Notes: generated by a model from the letters alone, not told the origin. A stretch of DNA of 64,000 nt from Colletes latitarsis (GCF_051014445.1 NW_027488378.1:1302001-1366000); one strand, 5' to 3'; shown: positions 1-12,900, counted from the first letter of the stretch. Made by a program: numbers and translations.

Positions 1-822
1 CTGTCTTATACTTTCGCATTTTTCGTATACATGTTGTCCATATCCCGGGCTTTTGCTGGTATGGATCACGTAGTATTGTGGTACCACACTGAAAAAGCGG
101 GTTCAACCGGGATCCGATCAATACTTTAGAGGATAACACCGATTAGGTCTGTTATTTTCCATCATCTGGCTCATACTTTCGCTTTTTTCGTCTACTTGTT
201 GGCCAGATCCTGGGCGTTTTCTGTTTGGGATCACGTAGTAATGTTGTTCCACACTGCAAAAGTGAGTTAGACCTGGATACAATCTATACTTTAGAGGATA
301 ACACCGGTTAGGTCAGGGATAGGTCAGGTATTTTCCATCACCTGGCTCATAGTTTCGCATTTTTCGCATACTTGTTTGCCAGATGCTGCGCTTTTTCTGG
401 GTTGGATCACGTAGTAATGTGGTAACACACTGAAACAGTGAGTAAACCTGGATTCAATCTATATTTTAGAGGATAACACCGGTTAGGTCAGGGTTAGGTC
501 TGGTATTTGCCATCCTCTGGCTCATACTTTCGCAATTTTCGCATACTTGTTGGCCAGATCCGGGGCTTTTTCTGGTTGGGGACACGTAGTAATGTGGTAC
601 CACACTGATACAGTGAATTGAACCTGGTTTCGATCAATGTTTTAGAGGATGACACCGGTTAGGACAGGGTAAGGTCTGTTATTTTCCATCATCTGGCTCA
701 TACTTTCGCATTCTTCGCATACTTGTTGGCCAGATCCTGGGCTTTTTCTGGTTTGGATCATGTAGTAATGTAGGACCACACCGAAACAGGCAATTAAACC
801 TGGTTCCGATTAATACATTAGA

Positions 823-998
823 GGATAACCCCGGTTAAGTCTGAGTTAGGTCTGGGATTTGCCCTCATCTCGCACATACTTTCGCTTCTTTCGCATACTT
901 GTTGGCCAGATGCTGGGCTTTTTCTGGGTTGGATCACTTAGTAATGTGGTACCACACTGAATCAGTGAGTTAAACCTGGATTCAAACTATATATTAGA
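823..998. repeat. Exemplar type B satellite monomer (diverged class, 176 bp)
   Basis: Second class, recognisable by GGATAACCCCGGTTAAGTCTG, GGGATTTGCCCTCATCTCGC and TTTCGCTTCTTTCGC. The stretch just upstream of such monomers typically reads CACACCGAAACAGGCAATTA and TGGTTCCGATTAATAC. There the hairpin stem of type A is broken (CACCG/CAGGC instead of CACTG/CAGTG), and the 10-bp palindrome is often lost (GTAGGACCAC). Type B units are scattered singly or in short runs through all blocks. Both non-LTR retrotransposon insertions of this window lie in type B sequence. Confidence 0.85.
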
Positions 999-1350
999 AG
1001 ATAGCCCCGGTTAAGTCTGAGTTAGGTCTGGGATTTTCCCACATATCGCACATACTTTCGCTTTTTTCGCCTACTTGTTGGCCAGATCCTGGGCGTTTTC
1101 TGGATGGGATCACGTAGTAATGTGGTACCACACCGAAACAGTGAGCTAAACCTGGATGCAATCTATATTTTAGAGGATAACACCGGTTAGGTCAGGGTTG
1201 GGCCTGGTATTTGCCATCATCTGCTTCATACTTCCGCATATTTCGCATACTTGTTGGCCAGATCCCGGGCGTTTTCTGGTTTGAATCATGCAGTAATGTG
1301 GAACCACACTGCAACAGTGAGTTTAACCTGGATTCAATCTATATTTTTGA

Positions 1351-1526
1351 GGATAACACCGGTTAGGTCAGGGATAGGTCTCGTATTTGCCATGATCTGG
1401 CCCATATTTTCGCAATTTTCGCCTACTTGTTGGCCAGATCTTGGGCGTTTTCTAGGTTGGATCACGTAGTATTGTGGTACCACACTGAAACAGTGAGTAT
1501 AACCTGGATTCAATCTATATTTTAGA
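1351..1526. repeat. Exemplar type A satellite monomer (176 bp)
   Basis: Representative of the commonest monomer type, taken from GGATAACACC to the base before the next one. It has the doubled 11-mer (GGTTAGGTCAG then GGATAGGTCTC here; usually GGTTAGGTCTG), the CATCATCTGGCTCATAC block (this copy reads CATGATCTGGCCCATAT), the GATCACGTAG block, an intact or near-intact GTGGTACCAC palindrome and a CACTG-NNN-CAGTG hairpin, followed by AACCTGGATTCAATCTATAT. Boundaries are arbitrary because any phase of a tandem repeat is valid. Confidence 0.9.
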
Positions 1527-2640
1527 GGATAACACCGGTCAGGTCAGTGTTAGGTCAGGTATTTGCCATCATCTGCCTCATACTTTCGCATTTTTCGCAT
1601 ACTTGTTGGCCAGATCCTGGGCGTTTTCTGGTTTGAATCACGCAGTAATGTTTTACCACACTGCATCAGTGAGTTCAACCTGGATTCAATCTATATTTTA
1701 GAGGATAACACCGGTTAGGTCAGGGTTAGGTCTGGTATTTGCCATCATCTGGCTCATACTTTCGCATTTTTCGCCTACTTGTTGGCCAGATGCTGGGCTT
1801 TTTCTGGGTTGGAACACGTAGTATTGTGGTACCACACTGAAACAGTGAGTTAAACCTGCATTCAATCTATATTTTAGAGGATAACACCGGTTTGGTCTGG
1901 GTAAGGTCTGATATTTTCCATCATCTGGCTCATACTTTCGCATTTTTCGCATACTTGTTGGCCAGACACTGGGCTATTTCTGGTTTGGATCACGTAGTAA
2001 TGTAGGGCCACAGCGAAACAGGCAACTAAACCCGGTTCCGATTAATACTTTAGATGATAACCCCGGTTAAGTCTGAGTTAGGTCTGGGATTTTCCCTTAT
2101 ATCGCACATACTTTCGCATTTTTCGCATACTTGTTGGCCAGATGCTGGGCTTTCTCTGGGTTGGATCCAGTAGTGTGGTACCACAGTGAAACAGAGAGTT
2201 CAACCTGGATTCAATCTATATTTTAGAGGATAACACCGGTTAGGTCAGGGTTAGGTCTGGTATTTGCCGTCATCTGGCTCATACTTTTACATTTTTCGCC
2301 TAGTTGTTGGCCAGATCCTGGGCGTTTTCTAGGTTGGATCACGTAGTAATGTGGTACCAATCTGAAACAGTGAGTTAAACCTGGATTCAATCTATATCAA
2401 AGAGGATAACACCGGTTAGGTCAAGGTTAGGTCTGGTATTTGCCATCATCTGGCTCATACTTTCGCATTTTTCGCCTAGTTGTTGGCCAGATCCTGGGCG
2501 TTTTCTAGCTTGGATCACGTAGTAATGTGGTACCAAACTGAAACAGTGAGTTAAACCTGGATTCAATCTATATTAAAGAGGATAACACCGGTTAGGTCAA
2601 GATAAGGTCTGGTATTTGCCATCATCTGGCTCATACTTAC

Positions 2641-3819
2641 GCATTTTTCGCATACTTCTTGGCCTGATCCTGTGCGTTTTCTAGGTTGGATCACGTAGTA
2701 ATGTGGTACCACACTGTAACAGTGAGGTAAGCCTGGGTACGATCAATATTTTAGACGATAACACCGGTTAGGTCAGGGTTAGGTCTGGTATTTTCCATCA
2801 TCTGTTTTATACTTTCGCATTTTTCGTATACATGTTGGCCATATCCCGGGCTTTTGCTGGTATGGATCACGTAGTATTGTGGTACCACACTGCAACAGCG
2901 GGTACAACCGGGATCCGATCAATACTTTAGAGGATAACACCGGTTAGGTCTGGGATTTGCCCCCATCCCGCTCATGCTTTTGCTTTTTTAGCATAATTGT
3001 TAGCCAAATGCTGGGCTTTTTCTGGGTTGGATCACGTAGTAATGTGGTACCAAACTGAAACAGTGAGTTAAACCTGGATTCAATCTATATTAAAGAGGAT
3101 AACACCGGTTAGGTCAAGGTTAGGTCTGGTGTTTGCCATCATCTGGCTCATACTTTCGCATTTTTCGCATACTTGTTGGCCAGATCCTGGGCGTTGTCTG
3201 GTTTGGATCACGTAGCAATGTGGTACCACACTGAAACAGTGAGTTAAACCTGGATTCTATCTATATTTTAGAGGATAACACCGGTTAGGTCAGGGTTAGG
3301 TCTGGTATTTGCCATCATCTGGCTCATACTTTCGCATTTTTGGCCTACCTGTTGGCCAGATCCCGGGCGTTTTCTAGGTTGGATCACGTAGTAATGTGGT
3401 ACCAAACTGAAACAGTGAGTTAAACCTGGATTCAATCTATATTAAAGAGGATAACACCGGCTAGGTCAGGGTTAGGTCTGGTATTTGATATTATCTGGCT
3501 CATACCTTCGCATTTTTCGCATACTTGTTGGCCAGATCCTGGGCGTTTTCTGGTTTGGATCACGTAGTATTGTTGTACCACACTGCATCAGTGAGTTAAA
3601 CCTGGATTCAATCTATATATTAGAGGGTAACACCGGTTAGGTCAGGGTTAGGTCCGGTATTTGCCATCATCTGGCTCATACTTTCGCATTTTTCGCATAC
3701 TTGTTGGCCTGATCCTGGGTGTTTTCTAGGTTGGATCACGTAGCAATGTGGTACCACACTGTAACAGTGAAGTAAGCCTGGGAACGATCAATATTTTAGA
3801 CGATAACACCGGTTAGGTC
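2641..3819. repeat. Satellite, mixed type A and C monomers
   Basis: Ordinary satellite between two duplicated blocks. Several monomers here carry the variant TATATTAAAGAGGATAACAC and the variant GTAAGCCTGGG with ACGATCAATATTTTAGACG. One type C 165-bp unit is present. Nothing other than the repeat is seen. Confidence 0.85.
2932..3096. repeat. Exemplar type C satellite monomer (165 bp, single TTAGG 11-mer)
   Basis: Short class: the distance from GGATAACACC at 2932 to the next anchor at 3097 is 165 bp. The missing 11 bp is one copy of the direct repeat GGTTAGGTC(A/T)G, so this monomer reads GGTTAGGTCTGGGATTTGCC directly. It is normally preceded by a characteristic half unit with TTTCGTATACATGTTG, CCATATCCCGGGCTTTTGCT and AACCGGGATCCGATCAATAC, and followed by GCTCATGCTTTTGCTTTTTT. 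The same composite recurs at about 4150, 5715, 27610, 31820, 48250 and 53350. Confidence 0.85.
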
Positions 3820-6800
3820 AGGGTTAGGTCTGGTATTTGCCATCATCTGGCTCATTCTATCGCATTTTTCGCATACTTGTTGGCCAGATCCTGGGCTTTT
3901 TCTGGTTTGGATCACGTAGTAATGTGGTACCACAACGAAACTGTGAGTTAAACCTGGATTCAATCTATATTTTAGAGGATAACACCGGTTAGGTCAGGGT
4001 TAGGTCTGGTATTTTCCATCACCTGTCTTATACTTTCGCATTTTTCGTATACATGTTGTCCATATCCCGGGCTTTTGCTGGTATGGATCACGTAGTATTG
4101 TGGTACCACACTGAAACAGCCGGTTCAACCGGGATCCGATCAATACTTTAGAGGATAACACCGGTTAGGTCTGGGATTTGCCCTCATCTCGCTCATGCTT
4201 TTGCTTTTTTATCATAATTGTTAGCCAAATGCTGGGCTTTTTCTGGGTTGGATCACGTAGTAATGTGGTACCACATTGAAACAGAGAGTTCAACCTGGAT
4301 TCAATCTATAGTTTAGAGGATAACCCCGGTTAAGTCTGAGTTAGGTCTGCGATTTTCCCTCAGATCGCACATACTTTCGCTTCTTCCGCATACTTGTTGG
4401 CCAGATGCTGGGCTTTTTCTGGGTCGGATCAGATGGTACCACACTGAAACAGTGAGTTAAACCTGGATTCAATCTATATTTGAGAGGATAACACTGGTTA
4501 GGTCAAGGTTAGGTGTGGTATTTGCCATCATCAGGCTCATACTTTCGCATTTTTCGCCTACTTGTTGGCCAGATCCTGGGCATTTTTTGGTTTGGATCAC
4601 GTAGTAATGTTGTACCACACTACAACAGTGAGTTAAACCTGGATTCAATCTATAGTTTAGAGGATAACACCGGTTAGGTCAGGGTTAGGTCTGGTATTTG
4701 ATATTATCTGGCTCATACTTTCGCATTTTTCGCATACTTGTTGGCCAGATCCTGGGCGTTTTCTGGTTTGGATCACGTAGTAATGTTGTACCACACTGCT
4801 TCAGTGAGTTAAACCTGCATTCAATCTATATATTAGAGGATAACACCGGTTAGGTCAGGGTTAGGTCTGGTATTTGCCATCATCTGGCTCATACTTTCGT
4901 ATTTTTCGCATACTTGTTGGCCTGATCCTGGGTGTTTTCTAGGTTGGATCACGTAGCAATGTGGTACCACACTGTAACAGTGAGGTAAGCCTGGGAACGA
5001 TCAATATTTTAGACGATAACACCGGTTAGGTCAGGGTTAGGTCTGGTATTTGCCATCATCTGGCTCATTCTTTCGCATTTTTCGCATACTTGTTGGCCAG
5101 ATCCTGGGCGTTTTCTGGTTTGGATCACGTAGCAATGTGGTACCACACTGAAGCTGTGAGTTAAACCTGGATTCAATCTATAGTTTAGAGGATAACACCG
5201 GTTAGGTCAGGGTTAGGTCTGGTATTTGATATTATCTGGCTCATACTTTCGCATTTTTCGCATACTTGTTGGCCAGATCCTGGGAGTTTTCTGGTTTGGA
5301 TCACGTAGTAATGTTGTACCACACTGCAACAGTGAGTTAAACCTGGATTCAATCTATATTTTAGAGGATAACACCGGTTACGTCAGGGTTAGGTCTGGTA
5401 TTTGCCATCATCTGGCTCATTCTATCGCATTTTTCGCATACTTGTTGGCCAGATCCTGGGCTTTTTCTGGTTTGGATCACGTAGTAATGTGATACCACAA
5501 CGAAACTGTGAGTTAAACCTGGATTCAATCTATATTTTAGAGGATAACACCGGTTAGGTCAGGGTTAGGTCTGGTATTTTCCATCACCTGTCTTATACTT
5601 TCGCATTTTTCGTATACATGTTGTCCATATCCCGGGCTTTTGCTGGTATGGATCACGTAGTATTGTGGTACCACACTGAAACAGCCGGTTCAACCGGGAT
5701 CCGATCAATACTTTAGAGGATAACACCGGTTAGGTCTGGGATTTGCCCTCATCTCGCTCATGCTTTTGCTTTTTTATCATAATTGTTAGCCAAATGCTGG
5801 GCTTTTTCTGGGTTGGATCACGTAGTAATGTGGTACCACATTGAAACAGAGAGTTCAACCTGGATTCAATCTATAGTTTAGAGGATAACCCCGGTTAAGT
5901 CTGAGTTAGGTCTGCGATTTTCCCTCAGATCGCACATACTTTCGCTTCTTCCGCATACTTGTTGGCCAGATGCTGGGCTTTTTCTGGGTCGGATCAGATG
6001 GTACCACACTGAAACAGTGAGTTAAACCTGGATTCAATCTATATTTGAGAGGATAACACTGGTTAGGTCAAGGTTAGGTGTGGTATTTGCCATCATCAGG
6101 CTCATACTTTCGCATTTTTCGCCTACTTGTTGGCCAGATCCTGGGCATTTTTTGGTTTGGATCACGTAGTAATGTTGTACCACACTACAACAGTGAGTTA
6201 AACCTGGATTCAATCTATAGTTTAGAGGATAACACCGGTTAGGTCAGGGTTAGGTCTGGTATTTGATATTATCTGGCTCATACTTTCGCATTTTTCGCAT
6301 ACTTGTTGGCCAGATCCTGGGCGTTTTCTGGTTTGGATCACGTAGTAATGTTGTACCACACTGCTTCAGTGAGTTAAACCTGCATTCAATCTATATATTA
6401 GAGGATAACACCGGTTAGGTCAGGGTTAGGTCTGGTATTTGCCATCATCTGGCTCATACTTTCGTATTTTTCGCATACTTGTTGGCCTGATCCTGGGTGT
6501 TTTCTAGGTTGGATCACGTAGCAATGTGGTACCACACTGTAACAGTGAGGTAAGCCTGGGAACGATCAATATTTTAGACGATAACACCGGTTAGGTCAGG
6601 GTTAGGTCTGGTATTTGCCATCATCTGGCTCATTCTTTCGCATTTTTCGCATACTTGTTGGCCAGATCCTGGGCGTTTTCTGGTTTGGATCACGTAGCAA
6701 TGTGGTACCACACTGAAGCTGTGAGTTAAACCTGGATTCAATCTATAGTTTAGAGGATAACACCGGTTAGGTCAGGGTTAGGTCTGGTATTTGATATTAT

Positions 6801-6949
6801 CTGGCTCATACTTTCGCATTTTTCGCATACTTGTTGGCCAGATCCTGGGAGTTTTCTGGTTTGGATCACGTAGTAATGTTGTACCACACTGCAACAGTGA
6901 GTTAAACCTGGATTCAATCTATATTTTAGAGGATAACACCGGTTACGTC
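3820..6949. repeat. 1565-bp direct tandem duplication of nine satellite units
   Basis: Bases from about 3820 to 5384 are repeated immediately from about 5385 to 6949 with a constant offset of 1565 bp. Markers: ACCTGTCTTATACTTTCGC at 4021 and 5586, and the identical 88-codon shadow frames at 5226 and 6791. 1565 is nine 176-bp units minus 19 bp, which matches one 165-bp type C unit (minus 11) and one unit with an 8-bp deletion at GGATCAGATGGTACC. Consistent with a recent unequal exchange in register. Confidence 0.85.
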
Positions 6950-9900
6950 AGGGTTAGGTCTGGTATTTGCCATCATCTGGCTCATACTTTCGCATTCTTC
7001 GCATACTTGATGGCCAGATCCTGGGCTTTTTCTGGTTTGGATCTCGTAGTAATGTAGTACCACACCGAAACAGGCAATTAAACCTGGTTCCGATTAATAC
7101 TTTAGAGGATAACCCCGGTTAAGTCTGAGCTAGGTCTGCGATTTTCCCTCAGATCGCACATACTTTCGCTTCTTCCGCATACTTGTTGGCCAGATGCTGG
7201 GCTTTTTCTGGGTTGGATCACGTAGTAGTGTGGTACCACACTGTAACAGCGAGTTAAACCTGGATTCAATCTATATTGGAGAGGATAACACTGGTTAGGT
7301 CAAGGTTAGGTGTGGTATTTGCCATCATCAGGCTCATACTTTCGCATTTTTCGCCTACTTGTTGGCCAGATCCTGGGCATTTTTTGGTTTGGATCACGTA
7401 GTAACGTTGTACCACACTACAACAGTGAGTTAAACCTGGATTCAATCTATAGTTTAGAGGATAACACCGGTTAGGTCAGGGTTAGGTCTGGTATTTGATA
7501 TTATCTGGCTCATACTTTCGCATTTTTCGCATACTTGTTGGCCTGATCCTGGGCGTTTTCTGGTTTGGATCACGTAGCAATGTGGTACCACACTGAAACA
7601 GTGTGTTAAACCTGGATTCAATCTATATTTTAGAGGATAACACCGGTTAGGTCAGGTTTAGGTCTGGTGTTTTCCATCATCTGTCTTATACTTTCGCATT
7701 TTTCGTATACATGTTGTCCATATCCCGGGCTTTTGCTGGTATGGATCACGTAGTATTGTGGTACCACACTGAAACAGCGGGTTCAACCGGGATCCGGTCA
7801 ATACTTTAGAGGATAACACCGGTTAGGTCTGTTATTTTCCATCATCCGGCTCATACTTTCGCTTTTTTCGTTTACTTGTTGGCCAGATCCTGGGCGTTTT
7901 CTGTTTGGGATCACGTAGTAATGTTGTTCCACACTGCAACAGTGAGTTAGACCTGGATACAATCTATACTTTAGAGGATAACACCGGTTAGGTCAGGGAT
8001 AGGTCAGGTATTTTCCATCACCTGGCTCATAGTTTCGCATTTTTCGCATACTTGTTGGCCAGATGCTGCGCTTTTTCTGGGTTGGATCACGTAGTAATGT
8101 GGTAACACACTGAAACAGTGAGTAAACCTGGATTCAATCTATATTTTAGAGGATAACACCGGTTAGGTCAGGGTTAGGTCTGGTATTTGCCATCATCTGG
8201 CTCATACTTTCGCAATTTTCGCATACTTGTTAGCCAGATCCTGGGCTTTTTCTGGTTTGGATCACGTAGTAATGTGGTACCACACCGAAACAGGCCATTA
8301 AACCTGGTTCCGATTAATACTTTAGAGGATAACCCCGGTTAAGTCTGAGTTAGGTCTGCGATTTTCCCTCAGATCGCACATACTTTCGCTTCTTCCGCAT
8401 ACTTGTTGGCCAGATGCTGGGCTTTTTCTGGGTCGGATCAGATGGTACCACACTGAAACAGTGAGTTAAACCTGGATTCAATCTATATTTGAGAGGATAA
8501 CACTGGTTAGGTCAAGGTTAGGTGTGGTATTTGCCATCATCAGGCTCATACTTTCGCATTTTTCGCCTACTTGTTGGCCAGATCCTGGGCATTTTTTGGT
8601 TTGGATCACGTAGTAACGTTGTACCACACTACAACAGTGAGTTAAACCTGGATTCAATCTATAGTTTAGAGGATAACACCGGTTAGGTCAGGGTTAGGTC
8701 TGGTATTAAATATTATCTGGCTCATACTTTGGAATTTTTCGCATACTTGTTGGTCAGATCCTGGGAGTTTTCTGGTTTGGATCACGTAGTAATGTTGTAC
8801 CACACTGCAACAGTGAGTTAAACCTGGATTCAATCTATATTTTAGAGGATAACACCGGTTACGTCAGGGTTAGGTCTGGTATTTGCCATCATCTGGCACA
8901 TACTTTCGCATTCTTCGCATACTTGATGGCCAGATCCTGGGCTTTTTCTGGTTTGGATCACGTAGTAACGTGGTACCACACCGAAACAGGCAATTAAACC
9001 TGGTTCCGATTAATACTTTAGAGGATAACCCCGGTTAAGTCTGAGTTAGGTCTGCGATTTTCCCTCAGATCGCACATACTTTCGCTTCTTCCGCATACTT
9101 GTTGGCCAGATGCTGGGCTTTTTCTGGGTTGGATCACGTAGTAGTGTGGTACCACACTGTAACAGTGAGTTAAACCTGGATTCAATCTATATTTGAGAGG
9201 ATAACACTGGTTAGGTCAAGGTTAGGTGTGGTATTTGCCATCATCAGGCTCATACTTTCGCATTTTTCGCCTACTTGTTGGCCAGATCCTGGGCATTTTT
9301 TGGTTTGGATCACGTAGTAACGTTGTACCACACTACAACAGTGAGTTAAACCTGGATTCAATCTATAGTTTAGAGGATAACACCGGTTAGGTCAGGGTTA
9401 GGTCTGGTATTTGATATTATCTGGCTCATACTTTCGCATTTTTCGCATACTTGTTGGCCTGATCCTGGGCGTTTTCTGGTTTGGATCACGTAGCAATGTG
9501 GTACCACACTGAAACAGTGTGTTAAACCTGGATTCAATCTATATTTTAGAGGATAACACCGGTTAGGTCAGGTTTAGGTCTGGTGTTTTCCATCATCTGT
9601 CATATACTTTCGCATTTTTCGTATACATGTTGTCCATATCCCGGGCTTTTGCTGGTATGGATCACGTAGTATTGTGGTACCACACTGAAACAGCGGGTTC
9701 AACCGGGATCCGATCAATACTTTAGAGGATAACACCGGTTAGGTCTGTTATTTTCCATCATCTGGCTCATACTTTCGCTTTTTTCGTTTACTTGTTGGCC
9801 AGATCCTGGGCGTTTTCTGTTTGGGATCACGTAGTAATGTTGTTCCACACTGCAACAGTGAGTTAGACCTGGATACAATCTATACTTTAGAGGATAACAC

Positions 9901-12900
9901 CGGTTAGGTCAGGGATAGGTCAGGTATTTTCCATCACCTGGCTCATAGTTTCGCATTTTTCGCATACTTGTTGGCCAGATGCTGCGCTTTTTCTGGGTTG
10001 GATCACGTAGTAATGTGGTAACACACTGAAACAGTGAGTAAACCTGGATTCAATCTATATTTTAGAGGATAACACCGGTTAGGTCAGGGTTAGGTCTGGT
10101 ATTTGCCATCATCTGGCTCATACTTTCGCAATTTTCGCATACTTGTTAGCCAGATACTGGGCTATTTCTGGTTTGGATCACGTAGTAATGTAGGACCACA
10201 CCGAAACAGGCAATTAAACCTGGTTCCGATTAATACTTTAGATGATAACCCCGGTTAAGTCTGAGTTAGGTCTGGGATTTTCCCTTATATCGCGCATACT
10301 TTCGTTTCTTTCGTATACTTGATGGCCAGATGCTGGGCTATTTCAGGGTTGGATCACGTAGTAGTGTGGTACCACACTGAAACAGTGAGTGAAACCTGGA
10401 TTGAATCTATATATTAGAGGATAACCCCGGTTAAGTCTGAGTTAGGTCTGGGATTTGCCCTCATCTCGCACATACTTTCGCTTCTTTCGCATACTTGTTG
10501 GCCAGATGCTGGGCTTTTTCTGGGTTGGATCACTTAGTAGTGTGGTACCACACTGAAACAGTGAGTTAAACCTGGATTCAAACTATATTTTAGAGGATAA
10601 CACCGGTTACGTCAGGGTTGGGCCTGGTATTTGCCATCATCTGCTTCATACTTCCGCATATTTCGCATACTTGTTGGCCAGATCCTGGGCGTTTTCTGGT
10701 TTGAATCACGCAGTAATGTGGTACCACACTGCAACAGTGAGTGTAACCTGGATTCAATCTATATTTTTGAGGATAACACCGGTTAGGTCAGGGATAGGTC
10801 TCGTATTTGCCATGATCTGGCCCATATTTTCGCAATTTTCGCCTACTTGTTGGCCAGATCTTGGGCGTTTTCTAGGTTGGATCACGTAGTATTGTGGTAC
10901 CACACTGAAACAGTGAGTTAAACCTGGATTCAATCTATATTTTAGAGGATAACACCGGTTACGTCAGGGTTAGGTCTGGTATTTGCCATCATCTGGCTCA
11001 TACTTTCGCATTTTTCGCATACTTGTTGGCCTGATCCTGGGCGTTTTCTGGTTTGAATCACGCAGTAATGTGGTACCACACTGCAACAGTGAGTTTAACC
11101 TGGATTCAATCTATATTTTTGAGGATAACACCGGTTAGGTCAGTGTTAGGTCAGGTATTTGCCATCATCTGGCTCATACTTTCGCATTTTTCGCATACTT
11201 GTTGGCATGATACTGGGCGTTTTCTGGTTTGGATCACGAAGTAATATTGTACCACACTGCAGCAGTGAGTTAAACCTGGATTCAATCTATATTTTAGAGG
11301 ATAACACCGGTTACGTCAGGGTTAGGTCTGGTATTTGCCATCATCTGGCTCATACTTTCGCATTTTTCGCATACTTGTTGGCCTGATCCTGGGCGTTTTC
11401 TGGTTTGGATCACGTAGCAATGTGGTACCACACTGAAACAGTGAGTTAAACCTGGATTCAATCTATATTTTAGAGGACAACACCGGTTAGGTCAGGTTTA
11501 GGTCTGGTATTTTCCATCATCTGTCTTATACTTTCGCATTTTTCGTATACATGTTGTCCATATCCCGGGCTTTTGCTGGTATGGATCACGTAGTATTGTG
11601 GTACCACACTGAAAAAGCGGGTTCAACCGGGATCCGATCAATACTTTAGAGGATAACACCGATTAGGTCTGTTATTTTCCATCATCTGGCTCATACTTTC
11701 GCTTTTTTCGTCTACTTGTTGGCCAGATCCTGGGCGTTTTCTGTTTGGGATCACGTAGTAATGTTGTTCCACACTGCAAAAGTGAGTTAGACCTGGATAC
11801 AATCTATACTTTAGAGGATAACACCGGTTAGGTCAGGGATAGGTCAGGTATTTTCCATCACCTGGCTCATAGTTTCGCATTTTTCGCATACTTGTTTGCC
11901 AGATGCTGCGCTTTTTCTGGGTTGGATCACGTAGTAATGTGGTAACACACTGAAACAGTGAGTAAACCTGGATTCAATCTATATTTTAGAGGATAACACC
12001 GGTTAGGTCAGGGTTAGGTCTGGTATTTGCCATCCTCTGGCTCATACTTTCGCAATTTTCGCATACTTGTTGGCCAGATCCGGGGCTTTTTCTGGTTGGG
12101 GACACGTAGTAATGTGGTACCACACTGATACAGTGAATTGAACCTGGTTTCGATCAATGTTTTAGAGGATGACACCGGTTAGGACAGGGTAAGGTCTGTT
12201 ATTTTCCATCATCTGGCTCATACTTTCGCATTCTTCGCATACTTGTTGGCCAGATCCTGGGCTTTTTCTGGTTTGGATCATGTAGTAATGTAGGACCACA
12301 CCGAAACAGGCAATTAAACCTGGTTCCGATTAATACATTAGAGGATAACCCCGGTTAAGTCTGAGTTAGGTCTGGGATTTGCCCTCATCTCGCACATACT
12401 TTCGCTTCTTTCGCATACTTGTTGGCCAGATGCTGGGCTTTTTCTGGGTTGGATCACTTAGTAATGTGGTACCACACTGAATCAGTGAGTTAAACCTGGA
12501 TTCAAACTATATATTAGAAGATAGCCCCGGTTAAGTCTGAGTTAGGTCTGGGATTTTCCCACATATCGCACATACTTTCGCTTTTTTCGCCTACTTGTTG
12601 GCCAGATCCTGGGCGTTTTCTGGATGGGATCACGTAGTAATGTGGTACCACACCGAAACAGTGAGCTAAACCTGGATGCAATCTATATTTTAGAGGATAA
12701 CACCGGTTAGGTCAGGGTTGGGCCTGGTATTTGCCATCATCTGCTTCATACTTCCGCATATTTCGCATACTTGTTGGCCAGATCCCGGGCGTTTTCTGGT
12801 TTGAATCATGCAGTAATGTGGAACCACACTGCAACAGTGAGTTTAACCTGGATTCAATCTATATTTTTGAGGATAACACCGGTTAGGTCAGGGATAGGTC

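Larger units (their letters stand above)
1..2640. repeat. Satellite segment duplicated at 11521-14160
   Basis: Bases 1-2640 read the same as 11521-14160 (constant offset 11520). By eye I found only two substitutions in about 2.6 kb (1384 T against 12904 A; 2361 T against 13881 A), after which the two copies diverge into different monomer variants. The first roughly 1.9 kb is present a third time from 19941. This shows that homogenisation acts on blocks of many monomers, not single units, and that the block pattern continues beyond the left edge of the window. Confidence 0.9.

Noticed and set aside
1..2640. CENP-B box in the satellite
   Set aside because: I looked for TTCG followed by four bases, A, two bases and CGGG on both strands of the three monomer types and did not find it.
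5226..7057. Repeated small open frames in the satellite (72-96 codons plus strand, 84 codons minus strand) as a gene family
   Set aside because: They recur only because the DNA repeats. A 176-bp period shifts frame each unit, every frame ends after about 1.5 monomers, and similar frames exist on both strands with no domain.
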